Shown piece after piece: positions 21,201 to 29,850 of a DNA stretch of 64,000 bases. Below the pieces are notes generated by a model. That model searched no databases, had not been told where the DNA came from, and saw only the letters and a program-made list of their open reading frames with translations. The stretch lies in contig NZ_CP163525.1 of assembly GCF_041080655.1 (NCBI RefSeq), forward strand, positions 3,224,001 to 3,288,000. The letters run 5' to 3'. Numbering within the stretch: the stretch's first letter is position 1; each line of letters opens with the position of its first letter. Made by a program: the position numbers and the translations under genes. Source of the stretch: Streptomyces sp. CG4 (GTDB taxonomy: Bacteria > Actinomycetota > Actinomycetes > Streptomycetales > Streptomycetaceae).

Positions 21201-22404
21201 AGAGGTTTGGGACTTGGATGCGGGACGGCTGATCGGCGAGCCGTTCATCCCCCACCACGACAATTCTGGGCCGATGGTGGCAACTATCGATCTTGACGGA
21301 CAGTGTATCGCTCTGACCAGCGGAGATAACGGCACAGTACAGCCTTGGAATCTGGCCACGAGACGACCCATCGGTGAACTCCTCGTCGGACACGAGGATT
21401 TCTTGAACGACATCGCGTGCACCGAATTAGAGGGTCGTCCTGTTGCCGTTACTGGTGGTTCTGACGGCACGGTTCGAGTATGGGACCTCGCGCGTAGGCA
21501 TTCGGTGGGAAGTCCGCTCACCGGGCACCGTGATATTGTTTTCGCGACAGCGTGTGCAAACATCGAGGGCAGACCGGTCGCCATCACCGGCGCTCGAGAC
21601 GGTGTGGTAAGGCTGTGGGACCTAACCTCGGGAAATTCTATCGGTGAACCGCTAACCATCGCGCGCGGTGAGGTACAGGCGGTGGCGTGCGCCGTAGTCG
21701 CTGGGCAGCCGTTGGCCGTTACCTGCTCGTATGGCGGCACGGTTCAGCTGTGGGACCTGACCTCCAGGAGGTTCGTAGGTGAGCTGCCCGGTACTGGCCG
21801 CAGTGGTGTGTCGGCAGTGGCGTGCGCCACGGTCGAAGGTCGACCAATTGCCATCACGGGTGGACGAGACGGCGTAATACGACTATGGGATCTGATCTCG
21901 AGGAAATCCATAGGAAAGCTGCCAACGACCGCGCGCGGTGGGGCACGGGCAGTGGCGTGTTCCATGGTCGATGGGAAGCTAGTCATCGTCGTCTGCGGAA
22001 CGGACGAACAGGGGCGGGTGTGGTCATTGCTTTTCCAACAAGCCATCGACGATATCCTGAATGACAGCGATGGCACGGTGGATTGGTGCGACAGCATGTT
22101 TCCGGATGAGCAATCGATCACTGACTCAGACCTTGAACACAAGGTACTAACCCTCGACCTAGCTTCGAAGGAGCCACTCGGCCATGGCAAATCATTGAAT
22201 GATGTCACCTGCACCATAATGTGTGGCCGCCCCGTAGCTCTCACCGGAGACATAGACGGCACTGTGCGCCTATGGGATTTGATTACTCAACGCTGCTTGG
22301 ACACGTTCCTCCTGCCCGCTACGTGCACAAGCCTGGCAGCAAATGACAAATATCTCATTGCCGCCTTCGGGGCGGATATTGCAGCCTTCGAGAAATTTCA
22401 ATGA
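18211..22404 (+). CDS. Caspase (peptidase C14) - STAND NTPase - WD40 repeat protein
   Basis: A 1397-aa multidomain signalling protein. Residues about 1-250 are a caspase-like peptidase with the catalytic dyad H86 (YIAGHGE) and C139 (LDTCYAGQG). Residues about 300-750 are a STAND-type NTPase (GPGSGKT, K329; Walker B MVDALDE, D414 and D417/E418). From about residue 788 to the C terminus there are at least 12 WD40 repeats of about 43-46 aa with the recurring pattern GRPxAxTxGxDGTVRxWDL; the last ones are degenerate. The architecture matches bacterial conflict/NLR-like proteins, where the propeller senses a trigger, the NTPase oligomerises and the protease executes. I start at MPAEPRRYLIAT, whose ATG overlaps the hydrolase stop; an in-frame ATG at 18145 would lie deep in the hydrolase gene. 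Confidence 0.93.
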   Translation: MPAEPRRYLIATAVAHYKEQPDWDRPGLVEARQNIIDLFTDRFGYQHVSDLGLDPTENQLTERLRAFCKSPERHEDDLIVVYIAGHGEVLDEEDGGGHVLLTSETDPDDIADALPTETLARKMLAGTRVRRLLLMLDTCYAGQGGNELAAVALERTSRQWSAQPGSGLIILSSAQPLQQAEAGAFPRRLARAVDSLITAGHGPRALALDAVAQQMNATPGYQHVSLLQVGLAGEIPPFLPNPRHDPYLTEVDLSVQQESSWRRQADLRDTELQSRFLVRARASRDTDPTAWWFTGRSTALADIATWLRRPLSQMTTPALAVTAGPGSGKTALLGLLATLAHRELRHTVPTHALGLDHCVEQAASDIDVAIYAQSQTDQQVLAGISSAAKVSAATVGRLLEALSGRDRPITVMVDALDEAASPETLCATILRPLIKHSNGRIRLLLGARPHLLPQLGLQRHEQIDLDAERYADAEAILAYTIRNLVSTNPESPYRRHSLSAWLPIATEVAKAAGHSFLIARITAGTLAATPHIPDHRDHNWRSSLPRHAGHAMAHDLSVRLDVDADRATDLLRPLAYAYGQGLPWEDVWARLATAISGRSYTDEDIQWLRRVAGSYIVESVEDDRSAYRLYHQALAEYLRGGIDSAAVHAAFASTLTSRVPQTVDGHLNWSRAHPYTLRNLTAHAAQGTALDDILAETEFLVHAAPDGLAPYLRQARTELGELSSAVYLASIGAHRYLAPNARRHLLAIDAVRYNAHQLASALKSRMGSETWRPVHATGGDVSPALINTLVKHESSVYRVACTELDGRPVAVTTTDGEIWVWDLISGQPRGNPLTGHADAIVDVLAVLGVDGRLVAVTGGHDGTVRVWDLITAQQIGEPLIDKYWVSDIACAMTNGRPIVIAAGDDGTVRIWDLTTRKPIETHLSGHHSNVSSIACTTVNGRSIAITGEENGTIQTWDLTSGRSFGRPLIGENRRLSSITCATLDGRAIAVSSGGGITEVWDLDAGRLIGEPFIPHHDNSGPMVATIDLDGQCIALTSGDNGTVQPWNLATRRPIGELLVGHEDFLNDIACTELEGRPVAVTGGSDGTVRVWDLARRHSVGSPLTGHRDIVFATACANIEGRPVAITGARDGVVRLWDLTSGNSIGEPLTIARGEVQAVACAVVAGQPLAVTCSYGGTVQLWDLTSRRFVGELPGTGRSGVSAVACATVEGRPIAITGGRDGVIRLWDLISRKSIGKLPTTARGGARAVACSMVDGKLVIVVCGTDEQGRVWSLLFQQAIDDILNDSDGTVDWCDSMFPDEQSITDSDLEHKVLTLDLASKEPLGHGKSLNDVTCTIMCGRPVALTGDIDGTVRLWDLITQRCLDTFLLPATCTSLAANDKYLIAAFGADIAAFEKFQ

Positions 22405-22569
22405 ATGAGCGTTTTCAGCGCTGCCTCTCCAGAGTGAGGATGCCGGGTCAATTGACGTCATTCGATTGGGGCTACTGCGTGACCTGGGGAAGATCCGCCG
22501 GCACTCGCTGTCGCCAACCATCAACCCGAGAATTTCGCAGTGACCGGTGGCGGAGGTACTGGTGGCGAT

Positions 22570-23100
22570 GACCACAGCCTGGGACACGATCCGGTGGTTG
22601 CCGCAAGAACAGCCGACCGCACCGAAGGTGGCCACGCTCTCGCGCCACAGAGCTACCAAATACGTTGACAAGGACACCACCCTGATCGCTCACAGCGGCC
22701 GGTTCTTCAGGCCGAACTCCCCGCGAAGGCGGCCAGTGGCGGTCCACCCGTTGCTCACGTGCGGCAGAGTGCAGTGCACGATCAACCGCCCCCAACCGGT
22801 CCTGGGCAGGCGGCAGTCCGGCAGCGCCACCGCGACCGCCTCCTCCGGACGCAGAGCCGCGTAGTACATGCCCGCGGAGAACCCGACCAGCCGCCGCGGC
22901 CCCGAGCCCTCCGGTAGCCGCCCACGTAGGCGACGGCGTTCAGCGGATCCCGTGCTGCCGCGTGGCGAGGGATGCACCAGCTTGCCGAGGCCCGGTGTAG
23001 CACCATCGTGATGCTCTTTGAGGTCCATGCCTGCCTCTTCGTGATCGAGGCGGGCATGACGGCCCGGACTATCCATTCGAACATCCCCCGACAGGAGGGC
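22570..23100 (-). pseudogene. Decayed tyrosine recombinase, related to the one at 162-1526
   Basis: On the minus strand the stretch SAGMYYAALRPEEAVAVALPDC, then WGRLIVHCT and GLKNRP, aligns closely with the catalytic centre of the left-hand integrase (SxGMYYAGLRPEEAVAV, WGRVILHVT, GLKGRP). Further downstream and in another frame LVALWRESVATFG matches LVAMWRESIQTFG. The N terminus, the second catalytic box and the nucleophile Tyr are missing, and the frames are broken. It is the remnant of a second integrase of the same lineage, about 2.5 kb from the tRNA-Arg attachment scar. Confidence 0.75.
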
Positions 23101-23291
23101 ACTCGGGCCGCGCCCGGTTGACGAGTGCGGATCATCGGACGTTCGGCACAGCTCCGGTTGGTGCCCTACTCGTACGTGGACCCGGCGTGGCCGGTTGTGG
23201 TCCTTGGCGCACCATGCGCACTTGCATGCGCCCCAATGCTCCGAACTACGGTTCCCGGCCGGCCAGAGCACGCGGACACGGTGGGGGACGC

Positions 23292-24692
23292 ATGGCGAGA
23301 ACCGCGCGACAGATCCTGAACTCACTCAGCCGCTCGACGAGCGTTCACATCCGGTCAACGACAGAACTGGCCGCGCACGTGGACTCCGCGGCGGCGGCCA
23401 TCGACAAGAAGCGCCGGGAAAAGGGACAGGAAGCAGCACGCAGGAAACCCGACCTGCGGCCCGTCCTGCTGGCAGAACATGGCAGGTCCATCGATCTGAG
23501 GCCGTGGCAAGTACTGCACGGCGTGGCGCGCGGCTACGTGCTAGCTGGCCAGGGAATGGGCCGCGGGCTGGCAGAACACTGGCTCAGCCTGAAGTTCTGC
23601 GAGGCGCTGGACGCCAATCGCGCCGGTTCCATGGATCTCACCGACAAGGGCCGCTCTTCCGAGCGCTGGTACAAGGGCATGCAGGCCAGGGAGCTGGCCG
23701 TCGGTTTCGGACTCGCCGTAGCTGAACACATCGTGCAGCAGCGCTACCCCGACCACATAGTGTCGGTCGTGGACACGAACACGGTACTGCGAGCCGGCTG
23801 GCCCCTGAGCGTCTCGCAACGGAACAAGGGCTCACGCCCCCGGCCCGACTACCTCATCGAGGCATGGAAGCCCGGCGAGCCGTCGAAAGTCACCCTCGTG
23901 GCCTGCCGGGGAAACCACCAGAAGCCGAGCAAGCGGACCGGCCGAACCCGCAGCACCACAATCCAGCAACTGGTCAAGGCAGCCGAACTGACCGAGGGCA
24001 TGCAGATCGGCCTGTGGAACACCACACCGTGCCTGATGCTGTCCACCGAGCTCATGGGCCAGGGCGGAGTGGTGGTCAACGCCCTGCAATCCCCCGGCGA
24101 AGCGCTGCTCCCCCTCCGCATTCCTGGCGCCCCGGGGAACGCCGACGAGGAGATAAAGGACAAACCCGGAATCCCCTACCCCAACGCCATTCGCATACCG
24201 GCCCGCGACGGCAGACGGGCGCGGACGGTCGACGGTTTCCAGGTGGGCGAGGACGACCTCGCCTGGTTCGGCCAGCTCCTGGCCCGTACCGCAGCTGCCG
24301 GCCTGACCGCTTTCTCAGGCGGAGGAAAACATGCGGTCCGGTATCTCACCGACCGCCAAGGGCGAGAACACTACAACGTGCCTGCGTTCGCTGCGACATC
24401 GAGCATTGATGACGCGGACATCGAGGTCGGCGACACGAAATATGTGGGCACGGACAACGTCTTCCGTATGGGGGCCGCGCGCATCGAGGCATTCTCCGGA
24501 ATGGACTCAGAACTGTACGAACTGATCAAAGACGGGTGTGTCGAAGAGTACCGGCAAGCGGCCTACGAACTCCGCTCCAAACGACGCGACCCCCTTGAAG
24601 CCGCGAAATGGAACGACCCGATCTCATTCCAGGGCGACGGCACCGCCATGGCCCTGAGCATCCTGCCCATCCGCAAACGACGCACGCTCTGA
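23292..24692 (+). CDS. Uncharacterised protein, possible nuclease-like fold
   Basis: A 466-aa protein of no family I can name with certainty. It has a basic N terminus (KKRREKGQEAARRK), a helical middle (LRPWQVLHGVARGYVLAGQG), then PDYLIEAWKPGEPSKVTLV followed by ACRGNHQK. That last arrangement is reminiscent of PD-(D/E)XK nucleases (D...ExK in a beta-hairpin), but the usual E-x-K is A-C-R-G, so a catalytic role is doubtful. The start is the ATG giving MARTARQIL, preceded by GGTGGGGGACGC; upstream in-frame ATGs run through low-quality sequence. It stands alone between the integrase relic and the tRNA scar, typical of island cargo. Confidence 0.75.
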   Translation: MARTARQILNSLSRSTSVHIRSTTELAAHVDSAAAAIDKKRREKGQEAARRKPDLRPVLLAEHGRSIDLRPWQVLHGVARGYVLAGQGMGRGLAEHWLSLKFCEALDANRAGSMDLTDKGRSSERWYKGMQARELAVGFGLAVAEHIVQQRYPDHIVSVVDTNTVLRAGWPLSVSQRNKGSRPRPDYLIEAWKPGEPSKVTLVACRGNHQKPSKRTGRTRSTTIQQLVKAAELTEGMQIGLWNTTPCLMLSTELMGQGGVVVNALQSPGEALLPLRIPGAPGNADEEIKDKPGIPYPNAIRIPARDGRRARTVDGFQVGEDDLAWFGQLLARTAAAGLTAFSGGGKHAVRYLTDRQGREHYNVPAFAATSSIDDADIEVGDTKYVGTDNVFRMGAARIEAFSGMDSELYELIKDGCVEEYRQAAYELRSKRRDPLEAAKWNDPISFQGDGTAMALSILPIRKRRTL

Positions 24693-25577
24693 ACCAACAG
24701 CTCACGAGACCATGATTCTCCTGCGCTCGCCATTTCGCGCCACGCAACATAGCTCGGGATCGCCGGTTGGCCAAACCGGCGATCCCCCGAATCATTGACA
24801 GTCCACCGCCACTGCCTACCCGCACGTCGAAAGGCCGCAACCCAAGCTCGACTCGCAACGCCACACGACGGCCGCCCGTAATCACGAGCAAGCGGGCAGA
24901 ACCGCCGCACGACGTCCAGGACCCGATCAGCTCAGTCCGTGTTCCGTCTCCCACGGCTTTCGCAAGAGGTCGCACCCTCCACGCCGAGCACCTCCACGGG
25001 TAGCCGGAGGCCGGTGTCACTTTGCCCTGGTGTACGCCTCGCCAGCCTTCACCCGTCGATCCATAGCCGTTGGCAACCCTGCCCAGCGCCCGACGGGCCT
25101 GTTCGCTGTCGCGGCTCGTGAGGCCCCGCCCCTTCCGACCAACGCCGATCACCGCGCAGGTCGGCGCGCGGTGCCCACTACGGCACCGCGTCAGCGATGG
25201 GCCCCCACCGAGCCCGCCGGAAGCCCAGCACGGGCACATGCCCTCAGGGCATCCGAACGAGAGGCGGCGGGACACGCCCGCCAGCCACCGCTCGCCCTGA
25301 CACCACATGGGAGCACCCCCGGCGCACAACCGGCTCGCCTGGCATGCCCGCGCACTCCGGTCAGCCTCCCTGTTCGATTGAGGGGCGCACCATATACCCC
25401 CTACGCTTGCCCGAGGAAGTCGTGATCTACGTCATGATGCATGGATCGACCGCCACGGGGAACGATCCGGACAAGACGAGCGAATAGGCCATTTCATTCT
25501 CACGGGACATGCGCGGGACGGTCGGCCTGACAACCTGTCAGGTAGTTCGCTGACCTGCGAGAACGTGTGAGAATCGG
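24693..25577. other. Long intergenic stretch before the tRNA scar
   Basis: About 885 bases with no supportable gene. Small open frames on both strands have no family signature and appear to be chance frames in GC-rich DNA. This may be the end of the integrated element. Confidence 0.5.
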
Positions 25578-25623
25578 ACGGCCTCCGGAGCCGTGTGCGC
25601 AGGTTCGAATCCTGCCGGGGGCA
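25578..25623 (+). other. Attachment-site scar: 3' half of tRNA-Arg (anticodon CCG)
   Basis: The sequence contains a complete anticodon arm (stem ACGGC/GCCGT, loop CTCCGGA, anticodon CCG at 25585-25587), a T arm (GCAGG TTCGAAT CCTGC) and the 3' acceptor strand CGGGGGC followed by A. The matching 5' acceptor strand (GCCCCCG) and D arm are absent upstream, so this is not a working tRNA. Tyrosine recombinases typically integrate into the 3' end of tRNA genes and leave such a copy at the far end of the element. The intact tRNA should be at the other end of the island, outside this window. Confidence 0.8.
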
Positions 25624-25674
25624 CTCGCCCAGGATCAGCAAGAATCAAGCGCTGACCAGGGCGGATGCCGACAC

Positions 25675-25713
25675 GAAAGAGCGGGAGACAGTCTCACTGT
25701 CTCCCGCTCTTTC
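25675..25713 (+). terminator. Strong hairpin terminator downstream of the tRNA-Arg scar
   Basis: A perfect 17-bp stem (GAAAGAGCGGGAGACAG and its complement) with a 5-base loop, the 3' arm running into CTTTCTCG. It lies 52 bases after the tRNA 3' end and is probably the original terminator of the tRNA-Arg transcription unit, which marks the DNA to the right as the ancestral chromosome side. Confidence 0.85.
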
Positions 25714-26199
25714 TCGTTGTTGCGCACCGATCGCGTGTGAGGAGCGTGTGGGCGACACGCCTGCCGGCCATCCCCCTTCCTCGTGGCACCTCGCTAGATC
25801 TGGCACGAGTGCGGCACGGGAAGCTTCTGATCCATAGCTTCATGCGGACCGGTCACCGGCGGCCACACCGGCCACCGGCCTCGCACCGGTCCTGAGCTGG
25901 CCCACTCGACCCGCCGCTACCCCGGGAAGGAGGGACCACCGCACCCTCGGTCGGTGGAAGCCGACGCCCGCGGCGACGAGACGCGGCATACCAGCCTGCC
26001 CCGCAGCGATCACGCGGCAGAGCGAACCAGCAGAAACCGGATACCCCAGCCGACCCGCTCACCTCGGCGCGCACACTTGAATGATCGAGGCCCGGCCAGC
26101 TACTCCCTCGCTACTGGACCGCCGCGCGCTGATGGGTTGCCGGGCCCGGAGGACGTGGATACCGCTGGCACTGTGCCCGAGCCTCTAACGGATCCGCAT
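25714..26199. other. Intergenic region, no gene seen
   Basis: About 490 bases between the tRNA terminator and the end of the GIY-YIG gene. Open frames here are short and mutually overlapping, and none resembles a known family. Confidence 0.5.
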
Positions 26200-27579
26200 T
26201 CAGCTCCGCTGCGGCCAGCGGCTACGGCTCTGGAAGTACTCGAGAGCGGCGGGTTCCTCCGTGAACTCAAGCAGGCCGCCTACTTTATCTGCCAAGAGTG
26301 CTCGAACCTCGGATGGTGTGGCGAAGAAGAACTCGCGTCGCTCGTTTACGAAGTTGACGCGTCGATCGGCGAACGCCTTGTGGAGTTCGGACTCCAGTGT
26401 CACGGCGTCCTCGGAGAAGAACATGGCATGGACGTCGTACCGGAACGGCACTGAAGCATCGCCGAGCTCCCTGACGCGGTCCATCGGTTCAAGTCGGCGG
26501 GTCATGCCGATCTTGACGATGTTCGGGCCGAATGCACCAATGTTGGAGATGACGTATACGTAGCCGGCGCGGATGTTGGCGATGCGGTAGTCGTTGGCTG
26601 CGATGGCATTTTCGATGTCCGCGAGGCGGCGGGAGAGTTCGGTGACAGCGGCGTCGTCTCCTTTGGAGCGGAGGGATTCCAGGACGCTGATGTAGTGCGC
26701 TCGCTCTTTCTCTAGTCGCTCCTTCTCAGCGGCCAACTCCTGCTCAGCCCGGCGCTGTTCGCGGAGAAGCTGGCGCTCCTGGCGGGCGCGTTCGCGCTCT
26801 TCCTGCACCTTCATCTGGAAGTCGGCGGTCAGTTCGAGCTCGGCGATTCGCAGAGCGTGATACTCGGGGCTGATCCGCATCTCCATGATCGCCCCTAGCC
26901 TCTCAATCGCGGTGACCGCCGACTCCAGCCGCTTCTGCGCGGTGCGCACGTTCCCTGATCTCAGCGAGCGCACACAGTTGTCGGCCTCCGCGTTGTAAGC
27001 CCGTAGCATCAGCTTGGACAGATCGCCAATCAGTTTCCGCCCTCGTGCCAGAGATCCATCGAACGTGAACAGGTCGGCGGCGAGGATCGCGCGCCCGCTC
27101 TTGATGACGTCATCGATTTGGCCCTCGAGGCTGCGGAGCCGGTCCTTGTAAGCCGCCGCGCTCTCCAGAGGATGGTGGTAGCGATAGATACCGACGTCCT
27201 GCAAGGCGCGCTGATCGCTGAGATCGATCACATCGGCGCCACTTTGTGCAGTGGCGAGCGCGGCTTCGAGATCGGCGATACGGGCCAACAGCGGCGCGGG
27301 GTCGACTCCGCCCAACGGTAGTGCAGTCGGGGGGCCAGCAAATGTCTGGTCTGGCCTAGCTCCCGGTGTCCCTTGCGCCGCGCCGGTGGGGGCTTCGGCG
27401 GTTGACGCGGTGGCGGACTCGCCGACGTCGTAGTCCGATTCGGACTCGTCGTCGGACACGAAGAGGTGCCAGCCAGGTGGTGGGGCCGGCCAGGCCGGGT
27501 CGGGCTTCCATCCTGGCGGAGGAGTCCAGCCCTCGGGCGGCGTCGGCCACCCTGGAGGTGGGTTGAACCGCATCGTCAC
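26200..27579 (-). CDS. DUF4041-type protein with C-terminal GIY-YIG (T5orf172/MUG113) nuclease domain
   Basis: A 459-aa protein. The N terminus has repeated PPGW/PxGW units (residues about 5-38), a proline-tryptophan repeat common in actinobacterial adaptor regions. The middle is a long coiled coil (ERERARQERQLLREQRRAEQ and flanks). The C terminus is a GIY-YIG-like domain: VYVISN, then NIVKIGMTRR, then ESELHKAF and RREFFF, the core motif order of the T5orf172/MUG113 group found in phage and mobile-element proteins. The GTG start overlaps the stop of the upstream coiled-coil gene (GTGA); an ATG two codons in is an alternative. Expected activity is DNA nicking or cleavage; the biological role of the family is not settled. 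Confidence 0.85.
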   Translation of the reverse strand: MTMRFNPPPGWPTPPEGWTPPPGWKPDPAWPAPPPGWHLFVSDDESESDYDVGESATASTAEAPTGAAQGTPGARPDQTFAGPPTALPLGGVDPAPLLARIADLEAALATAQSGADVIDLSDQRALQDVGIYRYHHPLESAAAYKDRLRSLEGQIDDVIKSGRAILAADLFTFDGSLARGRKLIGDLSKLMLRAYNAEADNCVRSLRSGNVRTAQKRLESAVTAIERLGAIMEMRISPEYHALRIAELELTADFQMKVQEERERARQERQLLREQRRAEQELAAEKERLEKERAHYISVLESLRSKGDDAAVTELSRRLADIENAIAANDYRIANIRAGYVYVISNIGAFGPNIVKIGMTRRLEPMDRVRELGDASVPFRYDVHAMFFSEDAVTLESELHKAFADRRVNFVNERREFFFATPSEVRALLADKVGGLLEFTEEPAALEYFQSRSRWPQRS

Positions 27580-28856
27580 TTTCCTCGAACGCGGACACCG
27601 CGACTGGTGTCTGCTGGTGCTAGGTCGAATGGTGACTTCGACATCGCGGCACCGAGGTGCTGCAAAGTGGCCTGCGGGACAACTCTTGCCAGATCGAACC
27701 CGTTGAAGGTCTCGCGGTCCGCAGCGACGACGGCAAGAGGAACGGTGATCGGAAGGCCCGTGGCGGGGGCGATTGTATTGACGCCGACCGTTAGCGCCAT
27801 CGAGTGGATTTTGCCAGCACGGTCCGCCTCGAAGACTTCATGCAGACTGCGAACTGCAACCTGCCAGACCGCGTTCGCGTACCGCTCCTTCTTTTCGCGA
27901 ATCGGCAGGGAAGTTGAGGTTATTTCGTCCTTCGCCTTCACGTACCGGTAGCCCTTCACTGAGGGTACGACTGAGGGCTCTGGAACACTGACTGTAAGCG
28001 TGAGTTCTCGCGATGCGAGATTGAACGCATGCTCGTGCTCGACCCGGAAGACCTCGGGGTAGAGCGAGTTGGACAGGACGATGCCGACATACTCCTCGAT
28101 GGCGGATTCGACATCGAAGGCAAGATCGTTGATGAGCTTGGTGAGCTCGGCGTTGTGATCTGACGCCTCAGCCTCGCGCCTCTCGCATTCCTGCTTGTAT
28201 TTCTCCTCGGCGACAGATAGTTCTGCCACGCGCTTGGCTTCCTTCTTCTCGCGCTGGGCCACTGCCGTGACGTAGCGGTTGTGGAGAGCATCCCTGGAGA
28301 GCTCCCAGTCGCCATGCGCCTTCTCAAAAGCGGCCTTGGCCTCCTCGATGGCTCGTTGGTGCCGCTTCTTCCCGCCAAGCACGGCTGAGAGTCCGCTGGG
28401 TGCAGTCGGCTCCTGATACACGGGCTCAGGGGAGTACTTCGGCTCCGCGACCTCGGGCGTTGGGAGAGCCAGGCCACCAGGCTCGAACCGAGGATGCTCA
28501 ACCTGCGCGATCTTCAATGATTCGAGATCGACGTAGTCGTCCATGTCCAGGGCCCACGCGAGCAGACTGTCGATATCGGCGAGGTCGCTGGCCAGATCGG
28601 TGTTCATGGACTCGACCTCGGCGAGCCGGGACTCCACCTGGAGCCGTGCGGCCTCACGCTCCGCGGCCTTCTTCTCGGCGGCAGAAGCTCTTGCTGCCGC
28701 CGCCTGCGCGCGCTCGTGTGCCTTCCTGGCTCGTTCGGCTTCGCGCTGCGCTGCAAGGTGAGCACGATGGGCGGCGGCCTCCTGCTGCCGTCGACGCTTC
28801 TCCGCCTGCTGTGCCTGGTAGTTCAGCTCCGCGATGAAACCGCGACGTCTGCCCAT
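27576..28856 (-). CDS. Coiled-coil protein of unknown function, upstream partner of the GIY-YIG gene
   Basis: A 426-aa protein I cannot assign. Residues about 10-90 are a very charged Ala/Glu/Arg coiled coil (EKRRRQQEAAAHRAHLAA and following). A second coiled coil lies around residues 165-240. The C-terminal part (about 250-410) is more globular, with a run of beta-strand-like sequence (LTLTVSVPEP, MALTVGVNTI). The start is chosen at MGRRRGF, preceded by GGGGGGAC; an in-frame codon 12 residues upstream lacks a site. It overlaps the GIY-YIG gene by 4 bases, and both proteins carry coiled coils, so they may form a complex. The pair sits immediately on the chromosome side of the tRNA scar. Confidence 0.8.
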   Translation of the reverse strand: MGRRRGFIAELNYQAQQAEKRRRQQEAAAHRAHLAAQREAERARKAHERAQAAAARASAAEKKAAEREAARLQVESRLAEVESMNTDLASDLADIDSLLAWALDMDDYVDLESLKIAQVEHPRFEPGGLALPTPEVAEPKYSPEPVYQEPTAPSGLSAVLGGKKRHQRAIEEAKAAFEKAHGDWELSRDALHNRYVTAVAQREKKEAKRVAELSVAEEKYKQECERREAEASDHNAELTKLINDLAFDVESAIEEYVGIVLSNSLYPEVFRVEHEHAFNLASRELTLTVSVPEPSVVPSVKGYRYVKAKDEITSTSLPIREKKERYANAVWQVAVRSLHEVFEADRAGKIHSMALTVGVNTIAPATGLPITVPLAVVAADRETFNGFDLARVVPQATLQHLGAAMSKSPFDLAPADTSRGVRVRGK

Positions 28857-29247
28857 GACGTCCCCCCAGAAGACCCGGTGCCTAGGGCTCAACCCCTGTG
28901 CGTTTCACCGTAGCGATGATCACTGCCGCTGGAAAGTTGATCCAGGATTTAGGGCTGAGTCGCCGCAGGTCCCGGGCCCGTCCCTGGGTCAGGTGTTGTC
29001 CGCTGCCTTCGTGGTGCAGGCTGCCTCGGCGGAGACCGAACATCTCCAGCACCACTGGCGGCCGGTGTTCCCCACGACCGGTCTCTGACAGCGCCCTGCG
29101 CCTCGCCCAGGTCGCGGCCCGGGCAAAATGCGGCCCTGTATCGGCGCGCCATAGCTGGTGCAGCAGCTAGACCGCCCCAGCCACGGCGTGCCCCCCGGGA
29201 GCGCCCTGCTGTCAGCAGCGACACTCGGTCCGTCGGACAGCGCCTAG
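28857..29247. other. Intergenic region, no gene seen
   Basis: About 390 bases. It should hold the promoter of the leftward coiled-coil/GIY-YIG pair; no clear -35/-10 pair could be picked out. Confidence 0.45.
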
Positions 29248-29850
29248 CTAGGCACTCCCCGCCAAGGGGTCCTCCCATCCCATCGTCTTTTCGATCTTCT
29301 TGTTGTTCTCCGTCTCGCTGTCGTCGATGACGCCCGCGTATCGGCGGTGGATGACCTCCGGCGAGTTGCCGGCGCGCCTGGCCACTTCAGCTACGGGGAG
29401 GCCCGCCCGGAGCCAGTTCGTGATGCACGTCGCCCGGAGGTGGTACGGCTTCCGGGCCAAAGGCGAGGTCACCTTGTCGGGCGGAAGCGCCAGCGGTCTG
29501 GCTTCCTGCCACACGCGCCAGTAGCTGGACGTACCGAGCAGATCCCCCCGTTCGTTGGGGAAGAGCCGTCCGTCCTTGGCGGTGCCGAACTCCTTTAGGT
29601 GCGCGCGGAGCATCGCCACCAGCACGGGTGGAATCGGTACCGGCCGGTCCGCGCCCGGCTCCCGTGACTTCAGCCCCCGCTTGTCGTGCCGCTCACCCGA
29701 ATCGGTCCACTTTTTACCCGAGATCGGACGGGTCTCGCAGAGAGTGAGCGTCCCCCATCCCGTGTCAGGGAGATGGCAGTCAGACAACCGGAGTCCGACC
29801 ACTTCGGCCGGGCGCATCGCGGCATACAGGATGCAGCCGAAGAATGCAAC
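29248..29850 (-). pseudogene. Tyrosine recombinase, C-terminal fragment cut by an IS630 element
   Basis: About 200 residues of integrase catalytic domain: the first arginine in YAAMRPAEV, the block GKKWTDSGERHDKRGLK, the second box as PYHLRATCI (the His after the Arg is Ala), and a Tyr in HRRYAG. The frame is interrupted exactly at the TA where the IS630-like element begins. Sequence across the element does not continue the integrase, so the N-terminal half has also been deleted or rearranged. It is a sister lineage of the left-hand integrase. Confidence 0.85.

Noticed and set aside
25561..25623. Complete functional tRNA-Arg
   Set aside because: No D arm and no 5' acceptor strand complementary to CGGGGGC is present upstream, so it is only a 3' half.
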